A DNA stretch of 64,000 bases. Source: Chryseobacterium turcicum. Lineage in GTDB: Bacteria; Bacteroidota; Bacteroidia; Flavobacteriales; Weeksellaceae. The notes under the pieces are model-generated. The model saw only the letters and a program-made list of their open reading frames with translations. It searched no databases and was not told the DNA's origin. The stretch lies in NCBI RefSeq assembly GCF_021010565.1, contig NZ_JAJNAY010000001.1, positions 2,584,001-2,648,000 on the forward strand, read 5' to 3'. The position numbers and the translations under genes are program-made. Positions 8,055-17,536 of the stretch are shown here, one piece after another (the first letter of the stretch is position 1; each line of letters starts with the position of its first letter).

Positions 8055-8079
8055 AAAATCCTGACGAGAGTTGGATTTT
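8055..8079 (+). terminator. intrinsic terminator with GAGA loop (repeat family member 4)
   Basis: Arms 8055-8065 and 8070-8079 pair with one bulged base around the GAGA loop, followed by a T-rich stretch. It ends the 314-residue gene and directly precedes the promoter block of DUF3606 copy 3. Confidence 0.65.
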
Positions 8080-8159
8080 TTTGTTTTTACGGAAACCCAT
8101 AATTATTCAATATGCAACCTGCTTACCTTTGCTTTTATTAACCCAAAAAATAATTTATT

Positions 8160-8333
8160 ATGAGCGATGATTTAAGTAAAAAACCACTAGATTCAACTAG
8201 AGTGAATGTGAATGAGAGCTGGGAATTGGACTATTGGTCAAAAAAAATTGGTGTTACCAAAGAACGTTTGAAAGAAGCAGTTAAGGCTGTGGGAACTTCT
8301 GCTGCTGCAGTTCAGAAGTATCTTGGAAAATAA
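8160..8333 (+). CDS. DUF3606 family small protein, copy 3
   Basis: Intact 57-residue copy, more diverged than copies 1 and 2: LSKKPLDST replaces LTKKPLDTT, KKIGVTKERL replaces KKFGVTKERL, and the end reads SAAAVQKYLGK. The upstream block contains a full TACCTTTG -7 box at 8124-8131 and the shared CTTTTATTAAC element. Hairpins of the same family lie on both sides, at 8055 and 8355. Function is unknown, as for the family. Confidence 0.85.
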   Translation: MSDDLSKKPLDSTRVNVNESWELDYWSKKIGVTKERLKEAVKAVGTSAAAVQKYLGK

Positions 8334-8354
8334 ATATTATTCTTTATTTCCAAT

Positions 8355-8382
8355 ATAAATCCTGACGAGAGTTGGGATTTAT
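8355..8382 (+). terminator. intrinsic terminator with GAGA tetraloop (repeat family member 5)
   Basis: A 12-bp stem (8355-8366 with 8371-8382), GAGA loop at 8367-8370, and a run of five T directly after. It is the clearest terminator of the family and lies 21 nt after DUF3606 copy 3. Confidence 0.8.
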
Positions 8383-8451
8383 TTTTTAATCAAATATTAT
8401 TTGAATGAATTCTGTATATTTGAGGTTAACTGATAACCTAAAAGCATAATA

Positions 8452-9048
8452 ATGACCGAATTTGAAAAAACTAATCCATATGTTTTTATTATCGAAAGCT
8501 TGGATTTTGATGACGAAGAAAAGCAAGCTTACGAAGGCGAAATTATTTCACGAATTTTGAGTATTTCCAATATTGAACATAAATATTATTACATTAGAAC
8601 AAAAAGAGAATTTGAGCACTTTATCAACGAATTTCTTGAGTCAAATTACAGATATTTGCATATTTCCTGTCATGGAAATTTAAATGAGATTTCTACAACT
8701 TTAGACAGAATTTCTTTCCAGGAGCTAGGAACAATACTTGGTGATAAACTTGACAGGAAAAGACTCTTCCTTTCATCATGCTTATCTACAAATAAATCAT
8801 TAGCCGAAACTATACTATCGAATTCGGATTGCTTTTCAATTATTGGTCCAAATGAAGAAATCGATATGGATGATGCTGCTATATTTTGGAGTTCGTTTTA
8901 TCAAAAAATGTTTAAAGACAATGATAGATATATGAAAAACGATAAGGTCAAGGAAGCTATAAAAACTCTCAAAGAATTTTTCAATGTTTCCATTAGCTAT
9001 TTTGCATCTACAAAAACAGCAAAAGGTTGGAAAGAAGTAAATTTATAA
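8452..9048 (+). CDS. CHAT/caspase-like protease
   Basis: A 198-residue single-domain protein. The strand YRYLHISCHGN carries H74-G75, and RKRLFLSSC carries C110, the His/Cys dyad of CHAT (clan CD, caspase-like) proteases in the expected order and spacing. After the cysteine, SIIGPNEEIDMDDAAIFWSS matches the conserved late part of the fold, with an acidic loop. A -7 box TATATTTG is at 8415-8422. The next gene, a HEPN protein, starts 10 nt after this stop, so they form one unit. In known systems CHAT proteases cut partner proteins to trigger toxicity; here the HEPN protein is the obvious candidate partner (inference). Confidence 0.8.
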   Translation: MTEFEKTNPYVFIIESLDFDDEEKQAYEGEIISRILSISNIEHKYYYIRTKREFEHFINEFLESNYRYLHISCHGNLNEISTTLDRISFQELGTILGDKLDRKRLFLSSCLSTNKSLAETILSNSDCFSIIGPNEEIDMDDAAIFWSSFYQKMFKDNDRYMKNDKVKEAIKTLKEFFNVSISYFASTKTAKGWKEVNL

Positions 9049-9058
9049 TGTTCATTTT

Positions 9059-9721
9059 ATGGAAGAAAAACAAATTATAAATAATCTATTAAATATAGAC
9101 ATCAAAGAAAATAATAAGATTTCTACGCTTGCACTTGCAATTCGTGGTGCTAGAGAATTAGGTAACAGAAATATTGAAACTGGTGCTTTAGATAATTATT
9201 ATAATATAGATGCTTTGAATAAACAAATAGAGAATAGAACCTTTTTAAGTAACAAGTTTTTAGCATTAACCAATTATTTAATAATTATTGACCTAATTGG
9301 AAATATATTTTACCGTAAAAATGAAACTGAAAACACAAATGATACTTTTAAAAATGCTCTAAAGAATTTTACAAAGTTAGATAGTAAAACAATTAATTCG
9401 CTCAAAAATTTAAGAAATGCACTTGCTCATCAATTTAGTTTGGGAAACGATACTGAAATATTTGTCTTAGATTATTCTACTTCCTCCGATAAAATAATAG
9501 CGAGTGCTGAAGAAATTTATCATATTGGAAAAAGAAGTGTAAAAAAAAATGATAAAAATTTCACTACTGCATATTATTGGAATATTTGCGAATTGGTTGA
9601 AAGCATTTTTTCAAATCTTTTGACATCAAATAATAAGAATGAGCTGTCTATTCTCAGCAAATATAAAGCTGACAACAATATTAAAATTCATCATTTCAAT
9701 TCTATCTTTTTTGTGAAATAA
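9059..9721 (+). CDS. HEPN-domain protein, partner of CHAT protease
   Basis: A 220-residue helical protein. KNLRNALAHQF at residues 116-126 gives R119-N120-x(3)-H124, the R-x4-H signature of active HEPN ribonucleases. Upstream, a hydrophobic helix (FLALTNYLIIIDLIGNIFY) probably forms the HEPN dimer core. It follows the CHAT gene with a 10-nt gap on the same strand and ends convergent to the Septu-like operon. The likely role is an RNase effector whose activity depends on the protease; that is an inference from pairing and known protease-effector logic. Confidence 0.65.
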   Translation: MEEKQIINNLLNIDIKENNKISTLALAIRGARELGNRNIETGALDNYYNIDALNKQIENRTFLSNKFLALTNYLIIIDLIGNIFYRKNETENTNDTFKNALKNFTKLDSKTINSLKNLRNALAHQFSLGNDTEIFVLDYSTSSDKIIASAEEIYHIGKRSVKKNDKNFTTAYYWNICELVESIFSNLLTSNNKNELSILSKYKADNNIKIHHFNSIFFVK

Positions 9722-9791
9722 AAAAATATTAACTAATAAAAAATGATTACTATATAATAATTATTGACTGGAATTTTTTTTGCATTGAATT

Positions 9792-10643
9792 TTAATCTAA
9801 TTTAAAAAACTTTGGTTCTTCTATAAGTTTTTCCGTAAGTATTATTTTCCAGTGATTTACTCCTAAATGATCTCTGTCTTTAATACATTTTCTTTTTATA
9901 ACATTAACAATTGTATTTAGGGAAATACTTTCCTCAAGACTAGATTTTATTGTGTTTTTTAATTCTGAAACTGTATCATTACAGTTTTTTGAAAATCGAC
10001 TAAGTAAATCTAATTTGGAATAATGACTTTCTATGATACTAAAAAAAACTTTATCAATGCCGCAATTATTGTCCAATTTAAAATTAGTTTCTATATTTTT
10101 TTTTCGTAAATCGATTTTTATATCTACAAATAAGTATTGGTCAAGTGGTAAAGGATCTAAATATAGATTAAGAAATAAAGGGTGTCCATTTTTAACCCAA
10201 TTGGTACTTTTATGACCATTGCACACATTACATGAAGGAAACAAATTTTGAGGATGAATTGAAAATTCAGGAAAATCTTCTTTGGGCAATAAATGATCCA
10301 TAGTTTTAGCTTCATTGATTGTACAATTTTGACATGTATTTATAATTCTGTTATAGTGTGTCGTAGTAACTGTTTTTTTTAGTTCCTGGATTTTACTGTT
10401 CCGGTAAGAATATAATTTTTTAAGATCGTCCTTATTCGGATTAGTGTATCCAAATGATTTTGTAATTAGTAAATTTTTATTCTTAAAATTTTTATTATAA
10501 ACATTGTAGCACTTCTCAACATTTGGTTTTAACAAGCTTATTCTATATTTGTAAGTGGGGTCATTAATTGTATCGTTTTTTGAAGAAACAACTTCATCAA
10601 AAAAATCTATGCAAGTTTTTGAAAATGCTTTAAGATTTCTCAT
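9792..10643 (-). CDS. Septu-like HNH endonuclease (PtuB-type)
   Basis: A 283-residue protein with an HNH zinc-finger nuclease motif: C104-x2-C107, D116-H117 in TMDHLLPK, N133 in PQNLFPSC, C138-x2-C141, then GHKSTNW. This is the arrangement of PtuB-type HNH nucleases. The start overlaps the end of the upstream ATPase gene by 14 nt, so the pair is translationally coupled on the minus strand. ATPase plus HNH nuclease is the composition of the Septu anti-phage system. The family fits well, but the exact subtype cannot be set from sequence alone. Confidence 0.8.
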   Translation of the reverse strand: MRNLKAFSKTCIDFFDEVVSSKNDTINDPTYKYRISLLKPNVEKCYNVYNKNFKNKNLLITKSFGYTNPNKDDLKKLYSYRNSKIQELKKTVTTTHYNRIINTCQNCTINEAKTMDHLLPKEDFPEFSIHPQNLFPSCNVCNGHKSTNWVKNGHPLFLNLYLDPLPLDQYLFVDIKIDLRKKNIETNFKLDNNCGIDKVFFSIIESHYSKLDLLSRFSKNCNDTVSELKNTIKSSLEESISLNTIVNVIKRKCIKDRDHLGVNHWKIILTEKLIEEPKFFKLD

Positions 10644-12573
10644 ATAAACTACTTAAATATATATTTGCATTCAAAGACATAGGTATTTTATCAGATTCTA
10701 ATTTATTAACTATCTGTTCGTATGACAGACCAGCATTTACCAAATCTTTCAAAATTTCTCTGTATTGCTTAGGAATCTCTCTATTTCCAAAAACTTCGTC
10801 TGTCAAAACTGTTAAATTTTCTCCAAACGTTTCTATACCTAATTTTCTGACAGAAAAATATACACCTTCCTTCTCAACAACCAATACATTTTTTGACAGC
10901 AGATCCCTTATTATAAGAGGCGAGTGTGTAGCGACTATACAATATGATTGAAATTCCGAAACCAAATCATAAATAGTATTGATTAACTGGGATATTGCAT
11001 TTGGATGCAGATGTGTTTCTGGCTCATCGTAAAGTATTATTGAATCATATCTAATATTAGCAACGATTTCAGTAATAATATATAAAATTATACTTTGTCC
11101 CGAACTTAATAGCTTACGCGTAGCACTAAAACCAGTATAATCAAAGGTATAAGTTTTTCTTTTTTTCTTAATGAACAAATCAATTATATCGTTTTCTATG
11201 AAATTGTACAAAAGTTCAACCCATGTTGACATCCTTTCCTGTTCCTCCAATTTTTTTCGAGAACTGTGAAATCTCAAAACTAAGCCTTTATCAGTCATTC
11301 TTTCTCCTGCTTGGTCTCTTAAACCACAATAGACGTAGTTAAATGATGATGTTTTCTTGGGTATATCAAATGAATCAAAAGCGCTGTAAGAAACGGCAAT
11401 AACCTTACTAAAAGATGGCGATTTTGGAGAAAAATTCTCATGTCTTTTCCGTGAAATATCAAGTGGTAACGACGTCATGAACTGGGTTTTCCCTGTTCCA
11501 TTTTTACCAATCATTGCATAAATTCTATTGGAAGATAAACCCTCGTCACTAAATCTAAAATCTATTTCAACCTTATTTTTAGCAAATTTTGGTTGAAAAT
11601 TATATTTAAAATTGTATAAATTTTCCAAATCATAATCATATATGCTGAACTTAGCTGTTCTTAACACTCTTTCAACTTCATTATAACGGATGAGTGAAGT
11701 ATTAAAATCGCTATCATTTTCAAATTTCTCAGCAATATCCGGAAAGAAAGCGGCATCCTTTACTGCCCATAAAAAACTCTCTAAATTTTTTCCAAGATCT
11801 TCTTTTAATTTATTGTAATATTTCTGTGACTGTCCTAATGAGCAAAATTGATTGTCTAATGAATAAAATGGCGTGGATAAGCTTCTTAATTCGTCAATAA
11901 TTTTATTTTCTTTTTTGGATATAATTTTTGTCGAACCAATATTGTAGCCATCCTCTTCACTTGCGTAAAAAAATAAATAAAATTCTGTTCGAAGTGCAAA
12001 ATCATTCCATCCTTCATTCCAAACAAGTACCATTGAAGGAAAAATTTCAGGCTTTTTGTGGGAACTTCTTCTATCTGACCGACCACTTGGATTATCAACC
12101 AGAAAGATAGGAATTTTATTCTCGTTGATATCAGTCGGTTCATCAACTTTTAATTTCTGAACTGTATGAACTGGTAGCTGCTGTTCATTATATTCCCTCA
12201 AATAGTATGATAAATTTTCTTTTTCCAAGTAAGGATTAATAAGGAAATAAAATTGATAAATATTATCTTCATCTTTTCTTACATCTGGCGAAAGCATCAC
12301 ATTTAAAAAATTTAAGAATTCTTTTGTATTTCCTTCCAAAATATTTAATCTATCAAAAAAAAGATATTCGTAATCCCAGTCATCATTACGCAACATATGT
12401 TGGGCAATATCATCCAATGCATTTTTCCTATTTTCCTCAGAAGGCATACCTTCCAAATCCCAGATTTTTAATAGAAAGTCAGTTATTAAGAAGTCATCTG
12501 TTAAGTTAAAAGGATTTGACGAATTCAGAATGGCCTCTATAATACTCTTTATTCCAGCTTTCGAAATCTTCAT
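10630..12573 (-). CDS. Septu-like AAA ATPase (PtuA-type)
   Basis: A 647-residue SMC/ABC-like ATPase. Walker A is at 356-363 (GKNGTGKT), the signature LSSGQ at 489-493, Walker B at 511-517 (SIILYDE) with the following PETHLHP, and a switch His in ATHSP at about 550. A 350-residue N-terminal extension precedes the ATPase core; it includes a strand-rich segment (about 180-220, VLVWNEGWNDFALRTEFYLFF) that I cannot name. The gene is first in a two-gene minus-strand operon, with the HNH nuclease overlapping its 3' end. In Septu, PtuA forms the ATP-binding scaffold that carries PtuB. Confidence 0.8.
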   Translation of the reverse strand: MKISKAGIKSIIEAILNSSNPFNLTDDFLITDFLLKIWDLEGMPSEENRKNALDDIAQHMLRNDDWDYEYLFFDRLNILEGNTKEFLNFLNVMLSPDVRKDEDNIYQFYFLINPYLEKENLSYYLREYNEQQLPVHTVQKLKVDEPTDINENKIPIFLVDNPSGRSDRRSSHKKPEIFPSMVLVWNEGWNDFALRTEFYLFFYASEEDGYNIGSTKIISKKENKIIDELRSLSTPFYSLDNQFCSLGQSQKYYNKLKEDLGKNLESFLWAVKDAAFFPDIAEKFENDSDFNTSLIRYNEVERVLRTAKFSIYDYDLENLYNFKYNFQPKFAKNKVEIDFRFSDEGLSSNRIYAMIGKNGTGKTQFMTSLPLDISRKRHENFSPKSPSFSKVIAVSYSAFDSFDIPKKTSSFNYVYCGLRDQAGERMTDKGLVLRFHSSRKKLEEQERMSTWVELLYNFIENDIIDLFIKKKRKTYTFDYTGFSATRKLLSSGQSIILYIITEIVANIRYDSIILYDEPETHLHPNAISQLINTIYDLVSEFQSYCIVATHSPLIIRDLLSKNVLVVEKEGVYFSVRKLGIETFGENLTVLTDEVFGNREIPKQYREILKDLVNAGLSYEQIVNKLESDKIPMSLNANIYLSSLYEKS

Positions 12574-12824
12574 GAAATATTGTTTTTACTAAAATAAAAA
12601 AACTAATCATAATAATTATCTATAATTATTTAAAATGTACTTTTAATGAAGAACTATTCAAAAAATTAGTAAATTAGTATCTGTGTGCTTATCTCATATA
12701 TTTATGAATAAATGTAAAGATTTGTATCCATTAGGAAAACCAAAAATATAAAGTTTCAAAATCCAAAATTGATAAATTCTTTTTTTTACCATTTTTGTGA
12801 TTTGGATGCAATTAAACAGTTATA

Positions 12825-15800
12825 ATGACTAAAAAAATATTCCCTACACCTTCTCAATTTTATAGACATAGAAGACCTGAAAATTTCTCAGATTCACAAA
12901 TTGTTTCAAAAGCTATTTTACCAAGGGAGCAACTGGACTATGAATTAAGCCAAATTTCTATCAATCAAAAACATGACAGTTTTGAAACATTATGCAGGAG
13001 ACTTTCAGAGAAATTAATATCGCCGAATTTGATTCCGCAAGTAGGTCCTACAGGTGGTGGAGATGGAAAAACTGATTCTGAGACTTATCCCGTTTCTAAT
13101 TTTATTTCAGATCGCTGGTATATAAGTGATAATAAATGGAATGAAAAGGAAAATTGGGCTTTTGCAATAAGTGCAAAAAAGGATTGGAAACCAAAGGTAA
13201 AATCTGATGTTAAAAAAATCGTCGATACAAATAGAGGTTACACAAAAATATTCTTTTTCTCTACTCAAAAAATATCAAGCCGCAATAAAAAAGAAATCCA
13301 AGACCAGACAAAACTGGATTTCAGTGTCGAACTCATTATATTAGATGCAGAATGGATACTAGAAAAAGTATACAGCAATCAATTAGTAAACGAAGTAGTA
13401 GAGGCATTGAATCTTTCCAGAATATATTTGGAAGAAAAAGTTACAGGCCCTAGAGATTCTGAAAGGTTATTGTTACTAGAGGAATTGGAAAAAGAAATTA
13501 ATTCTTCAAATCGCTCTTTTGATATTGATTTTAAATTAATTGAAGATTGTCTTGAAAGTGCTATTCTATCGAGAATGCTTGAACTTCCAAAAGCCGAGGT
13601 AATTGGAAAGTTTGAAAGGGCTTTGAAATTTGCTAATAAACTAAATAACATTCAATTAAAGATTAGAGTTCATTATCAATTCGCTTGGACTTTAATCAAC
13701 TGGTATGATGATTATAAAACCTTTTATGATGAATTCTTATTAGTAAAAGAATTAGTACAAAATGAGCCTAATATTAGTAATATTGAATTTTATCTTAATC
13801 TATCTAATATACTTCAGACAATTTCAAATATAGAGGAGGCTGCAAATCTGATTTTAGTTGATTTTAACAAGGAGAGTAAAGATTTTGTTTTATTTTTGAA
13901 CTTATGTAGTGAAAATAACAATAAACCATCTACAGCTCTTTTAGCCAAATTCTATTTATCGTTGTATCAAATAAGAAAAAATCTAGAGAATGGCACCACA
14001 GTTTCTGATATATTAATAAAGCTAAAAGAATACTTTTACACTAGCAAAAAGCATCTTGACATACCTTTTGAGCAATTAACAGAGTTTATAGACCTATATA
14101 ATAAATTACTTCCTGAAAGCTCCGAGTTTGATGATTTGATTGATACAATTGCAGAAATCGAATCGACGAGAACGTCTGAGCTGAACGCAGGACAGAGGTA
14201 TTTGAATAGAGGAATTGTAAAACTTGAAAATAATTTCATTAAAGAGAGTTTAATATTTTTTGGTAAGGCTGCAAGAAAACTTGCCAAGGATGAAACTCAA
14301 ATGGAATTTTTTTATTGTTTAATGTTGTTAAGCGATGCCTATTCTAAACTGGATCTCTATTGGGCATCTTACAATGCCTTAATTGCGGCAACCAATATCT
14401 TTGCAAACAAATGGTACAATACAGGTAAGCTGCACATAAAATTTCTTAAGAGTGTCGAAGCGATATTGAAGAATGAGGTTATCATTGGAAGAGTTCCTGT
14501 ACTATTATGTTGGTTTGAACTTCATTCTGTGTTAAATAGATATTTTCAGCAAGATAATGAACTTGAGGATAATGAAAAAATTACTCCAGAACATATGACT
14601 GATGCTTGTCTAGCAATAAGACTATTAAATCTAAATTTCAAAGATTTTCCAAATCTGAAATTACTTCCAGACATTTTTAAATCTAGTGAATTATGGTTAA
14701 GTGAAGATGCAAGCTTATATTTATTAGGGAATGTAGATTTAATCGACCTTGATGAAACAAAAACTTCTCTGAGGAAAGAAGATTTTCCTCAATATTATAA
14801 TAATTTGGCTAATCAACCATTTGTTGAACAGATAGCTTATGAAACAAATTTTCTAAATACAGAGCAAGTTTCAATAGAGAGTCAAATTCTTGGTACAAGG
14901 CTTAAAATTGTAATGTCAAAAAACCCACGAATATTAATAGTTGCAGAAGTTATTTTAGCATATATAGAATCTTTTTTGGCTACTTCATTTGAAGAGGTAT
15001 TTCCAGTAAATGAAAATATTATTATAAATCTTGATTTGCTCGAAAACATTGCTAATTTTAAACTAGAAGTTATCAACAAAAAAAATATTACAGTCAGCTT
15101 AAATGATTTAGTAAAATTTGATGGAAAATATTTTAGGGAGCTACTAGATGAATTACTTCCTCAAGTTATAGGAGGAAATTATATGTTTCGGGATGCGAAG
15201 CAATTTTTTGAAAATTTATATAAAAAGGATGAAGTCAATGAAAGACTGTCTATAATTGTAGAGCATTATAATTTTATAACAAATGTAATAACAAATAAAC
15301 CTAAATTATTTTTAGAAGATTGGCAGACCAAAGAAGTTACAGATTATATGCTGTTAAGAACAGAGTCTCCCATTGAAATAGATAGTAAATTACAAAAATT
15401 ACCAACACAAGAAGGAAATGAAGAATTAGAAGATGAAAAAAAACCGGACTTTAAAAATATGTCTCATAAAAAAATAAAAGCTGAAACCATTATTAACGCA
15501 GAGTTGTGGGACAATGCTCATTGGAAAGCTTTTGGTTATTTCTCATCGGAACAAATACCATTTGGTTTATTGCTATCTTTTGAAGATGGAGAATATGGAA
15601 AAAAAATCTTCACAGAGTGGATTGATGAATATGGGAAAGTAGATAAGAACGATGTTATAAAGATCACTATCGTAAAAGGAATCGACAAAAATAATCCTTA
15701 TTGGTATAAGGTCATTGTTAGTAAGAATGTCAGCAAAGATTTATTTTCCAATGGAAATTTGGTTTCAATTTCTTCTCGATTTCATAAAATGGAAGCTACA

Positions 15801-16079
15801 AGTGGTGTGAATCTTGAAAATCTCATTAAAGGTTTTGAGAGATTTAAAAAATACATTCTTATTCCGGCACATGTTGACAGTAATTACAATATGACCCCAT
15901 ATCTGGAATTAGGAATTCTGAAATCAGAATTGAGGGTGATAGAGGCTTGGCAAATTGGTGTTAACGACATTGAAAGAGTTGTAATTACTAAAGATGACAA
16001 TCCAATAATTCCTGATCATATCGTTGACGCTCCAATACTTGAATTATTGAATGAAAAGAATCGCCAAAAAGATGAGTAG
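12825..16079 (+). CDS. Mrr-like nuclease with long helical-repeat body
   Basis: A 1084-residue protein. Residues 50-165 form a restriction-endonuclease-like domain: E54 in SFETLCRRL, D80/D84 in the GGGDGKTD loop, and the strand AFAISAKKDW with K118/K119, matching E-x-D-x-K metal-site order. Residues about 200-700 are TPR-like helical repeats (for example LNRGIVKLENNFIKESLIFFGKAARKL). The C-terminal 180 residues are strand-rich (FGYFSSEQIPFGLLLSF). A charged linker is at about 860-880. It reads as a nuclease joined to a sensor, as in many defence proteins. There is no NTPase motif. It stands alone on the plus strand, divergent from the Septu-like operon. Confidence 0.7.
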   Translation: MTKKIFPTPSQFYRHRRPENFSDSQIVSKAILPREQLDYELSQISINQKHDSFETLCRRLSEKLISPNLIPQVGPTGGGDGKTDSETYPVSNFISDRWYISDNKWNEKENWAFAISAKKDWKPKVKSDVKKIVDTNRGYTKIFFFSTQKISSRNKKEIQDQTKLDFSVELIILDAEWILEKVYSNQLVNEVVEALNLSRIYLEEKVTGPRDSERLLLLEELEKEINSSNRSFDIDFKLIEDCLESAILSRMLELPKAEVIGKFERALKFANKLNNIQLKIRVHYQFAWTLINWYDDYKTFYDEFLLVKELVQNEPNISNIEFYLNLSNILQTISNIEEAANLILVDFNKESKDFVLFLNLCSENNNKPSTALLAKFYLSLYQIRKNLENGTTVSDILIKLKEYFYTSKKHLDIPFEQLTEFIDLYNKLLPESSEFDDLIDTIAEIESTRTSELNAGQRYLNRGIVKLENNFIKESLIFFGKAARKLAKDETQMEFFYCLMLLSDAYSKLDLYWASYNALIAATNIFANKWYNTGKLHIKFLKSVEAILKNEVIIGRVPVLLCWFELHSVLNRYFQQDNELEDNEKITPEHMTDACLAIRLLNLNFKDFPNLKLLPDIFKSSELWLSEDASLYLLGNVDLIDLDETKTSLRKEDFPQYYNNLANQPFVEQIAYETNFLNTEQVSIESQILGTRLKIVMSKNPRILIVAEVILAYIESFLATSFEEVFPVNENIIINLDLLENIANFKLEVINKKNITVSLNDLVKFDGKYFRELLDELLPQVIGGNYMFRDAKQFFENLYKKDEVNERLSIIVEHYNFITNVITNKPKLFLEDWQTKEVTDYMLLRTESPIEIDSKLQKLPTQEGNEELEDEKKPDFKNMSHKKIKAETIINAELWDNAHWKAFGYFSSEQIPFGLLLSFEDGEYGKKIFTEWIDEYGKVDKNDVIKITIVKGIDKNNPYWYKVIVSKNVSKDLFSNGNLVSISSRFHKMEATSGVNLENLIKGFERFKKYILIPAHVDSNYNMTPYLELGILKSELRVIEAWQIGVNDIERVVITKDDNPIIPDHIVDAPILELLNEKNRQKDE

Positions 16080-16231
16080 TTTATTGTAGACATTTATATC
16101 ACTTAATAGAATGACTTCAATTTGCACTCATTGCTTAAGTATAATTGTTACATCTAATTGTCCAAAATAAAATCTTTTTTTACTTTTTGCAAATTGACCT
16201 TAATTTAAAAACCCATTATAAGCATAATTAA

Positions 16232-16948
16232 ATGGCCATCACACATAAAACAAGAAAATTTCTTTGGGCAAAATCAGGTAATACTTGTGCATTCTGTAAA
16301 ACACAATTGATAAGTAATAATATTGATTCAACTGAATTTAATATTGGAGAGGAATGTCACATCATCAGCTCAAAACCTACTGGTCCACGACATGTTGCAG
16401 ATCTTAAAGATTATGATAATTACGAAAATCTGCTTCTTCTTTGTAAGAATCATCATAAAGAAATAGATGAACTTGTTGATACATATACAGAGGAACTTTT
16501 AAGATATATCAAAACAAATCATGAAAACTGGGTTAAAAAAGTAATCGCTGAAGCTGCTGAAGAAAAGGAAAAAGATCAAAAGCCAAAATTTTTAATGAGG
16601 ATCACGTCTGGAAAAGATCTATTTAATATCGTAAACGAGGTTCATGCATATAATACAGATTACGAAGATGCTAAAGATAGTACAGAAGCACAGTTTATTG
16701 GAGATTTTATACAGACACTAATAGATTATGGAGACATAAGCTCAATGCTTGAACCATATGATAAGGTACAAATCGGATTTGAACTGCAAAAGGTGTTGGA
16801 TGATTTGGATCAAAAGGGTTATTATGTATTTGGAGAGAAAACTCCTAATGCTATTCTCCCACATATTTCAAAGAAAGATAAATGGACAGTAGCTAACGTT
16901 GTAATAAGAAGAAAAGAAAATCCAGAAATCATAAAACTTGATATTTAA
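16232..16948 (+). CDS. HNH endonuclease
   Basis: A 238-residue protein. The N-terminal 80 residues hold a classic HNH: C19-x2-C22 (TCAFCK), H43 in ECHIIS, N66 in YENLLLLC, C71-x2-H74-H75 (CKNHHKEID). A charged helix and an unrecognised C-terminal domain (about 110-238) follow; the latter may recognise a target or partner. It lies 152 nt after the large nuclease gene. HNH function is well supported, and a restriction or abortive role is inferred from surroundings. Confidence 0.8.
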   Translation: MAITHKTRKFLWAKSGNTCAFCKTQLISNNIDSTEFNIGEECHIISSKPTGPRHVADLKDYDNYENLLLLCKNHHKEIDELVDTYTEELLRYIKTNHENWVKKVIAEAAEEKEKDQKPKFLMRITSGKDLFNIVNEVHAYNTDYEDAKDSTEAQFIGDFIQTLIDYGDISSMLEPYDKVQIGFELQKVLDDLDQKGYYVFGEKTPNAILPHISKKDKWTVANVVIRRKENPEIIKLDI

Positions 16949-17053
16949 CTGTCGGAACTTTTGTTAGCAACTAGAGGGTTAAGATTAACAGTTAATTTTA
17001 CATGAATAAAATTATGCTCGAAAAAAGTAAAGTTTGGAATACTATTAAATAAA

Positions 17054-17518
17054 ATGATGGAAATTAAAACTAGCACAGGAGAAACAAACTATAATACTAA
17101 TCTCGCATCAGAATATTTTATCATGAGTATTCTGTGCCGTACAGCTAAGGATGCTTATCTATCCTTAGGAAACAAAAAAGGTGTTGATATTATAGTTAAA
17201 ACCAAACTTGGCGCTATGTGTATTGTAGAGGTAAAAGGAGTTAATAAGAGAAATGATTGGCTCATCTCCAATTCAGGAAAATTTGAAACAGCTCCAAACC
17301 TTATATATGCACTGGTTTGCTACCATGGAAAGATTGACGACTTAAACACTGTACCGGATTTTTGGTTTGTCCCCTCTCTCAAACTATCTGGAAATACAGA
17401 ACACAAGATTTCAAAAAATGGAAAAACGGTCTACATTTCAAACAAATTTATCAGGGAAAATTATGATGAATATAAGAATTCAACCAAATACCTGGAGGAA
17501 TATTTGAATGCTTTTTAA
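17054..17518 (+). CDS. PD-(D/E)XK nuclease-fold protein
   Basis: A 154-residue protein with the core of a restriction-like fold: E20 in LASEYFIMSIL, D45 in KKGVDIIVKT and E59-x-K61 in MCIVEVKGV. The GVD...EVK spacing is typical of DUF4365-like and related nucleases. The next codon is also ATG, so the start may be 17057. It lies 105 nt after the HNH gene and 18 nt before the next gene, with which it probably forms an operon. The substrate is unknown. Confidence 0.65.
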   Translation: MMEIKTSTGETNYNTNLASEYFIMSILCRTAKDAYLSLGNKKGVDIIVKTKLGAMCIVEVKGVNKRNDWLISNSGKFETAPNLIYALVCYHGKIDDLNTVPDFWFVPSLKLSGNTEHKISKNGKTVYISNKFIRENYDEYKNSTKYLEEYLNAF

Positions 17519-17536
17519 TTTTTTATTTACCTTAAG

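Noticed and set aside
4135..8390. Integron attC-like sites
   Set aside because: The hairpins between cargo genes invite this reading, but the core reads GTTGGGA rather than GTTRRRY in most copies, no paired RYYYAAC sites are seen and no integrase gene is in the window. Termination with a GAGA loop explains them more simply.
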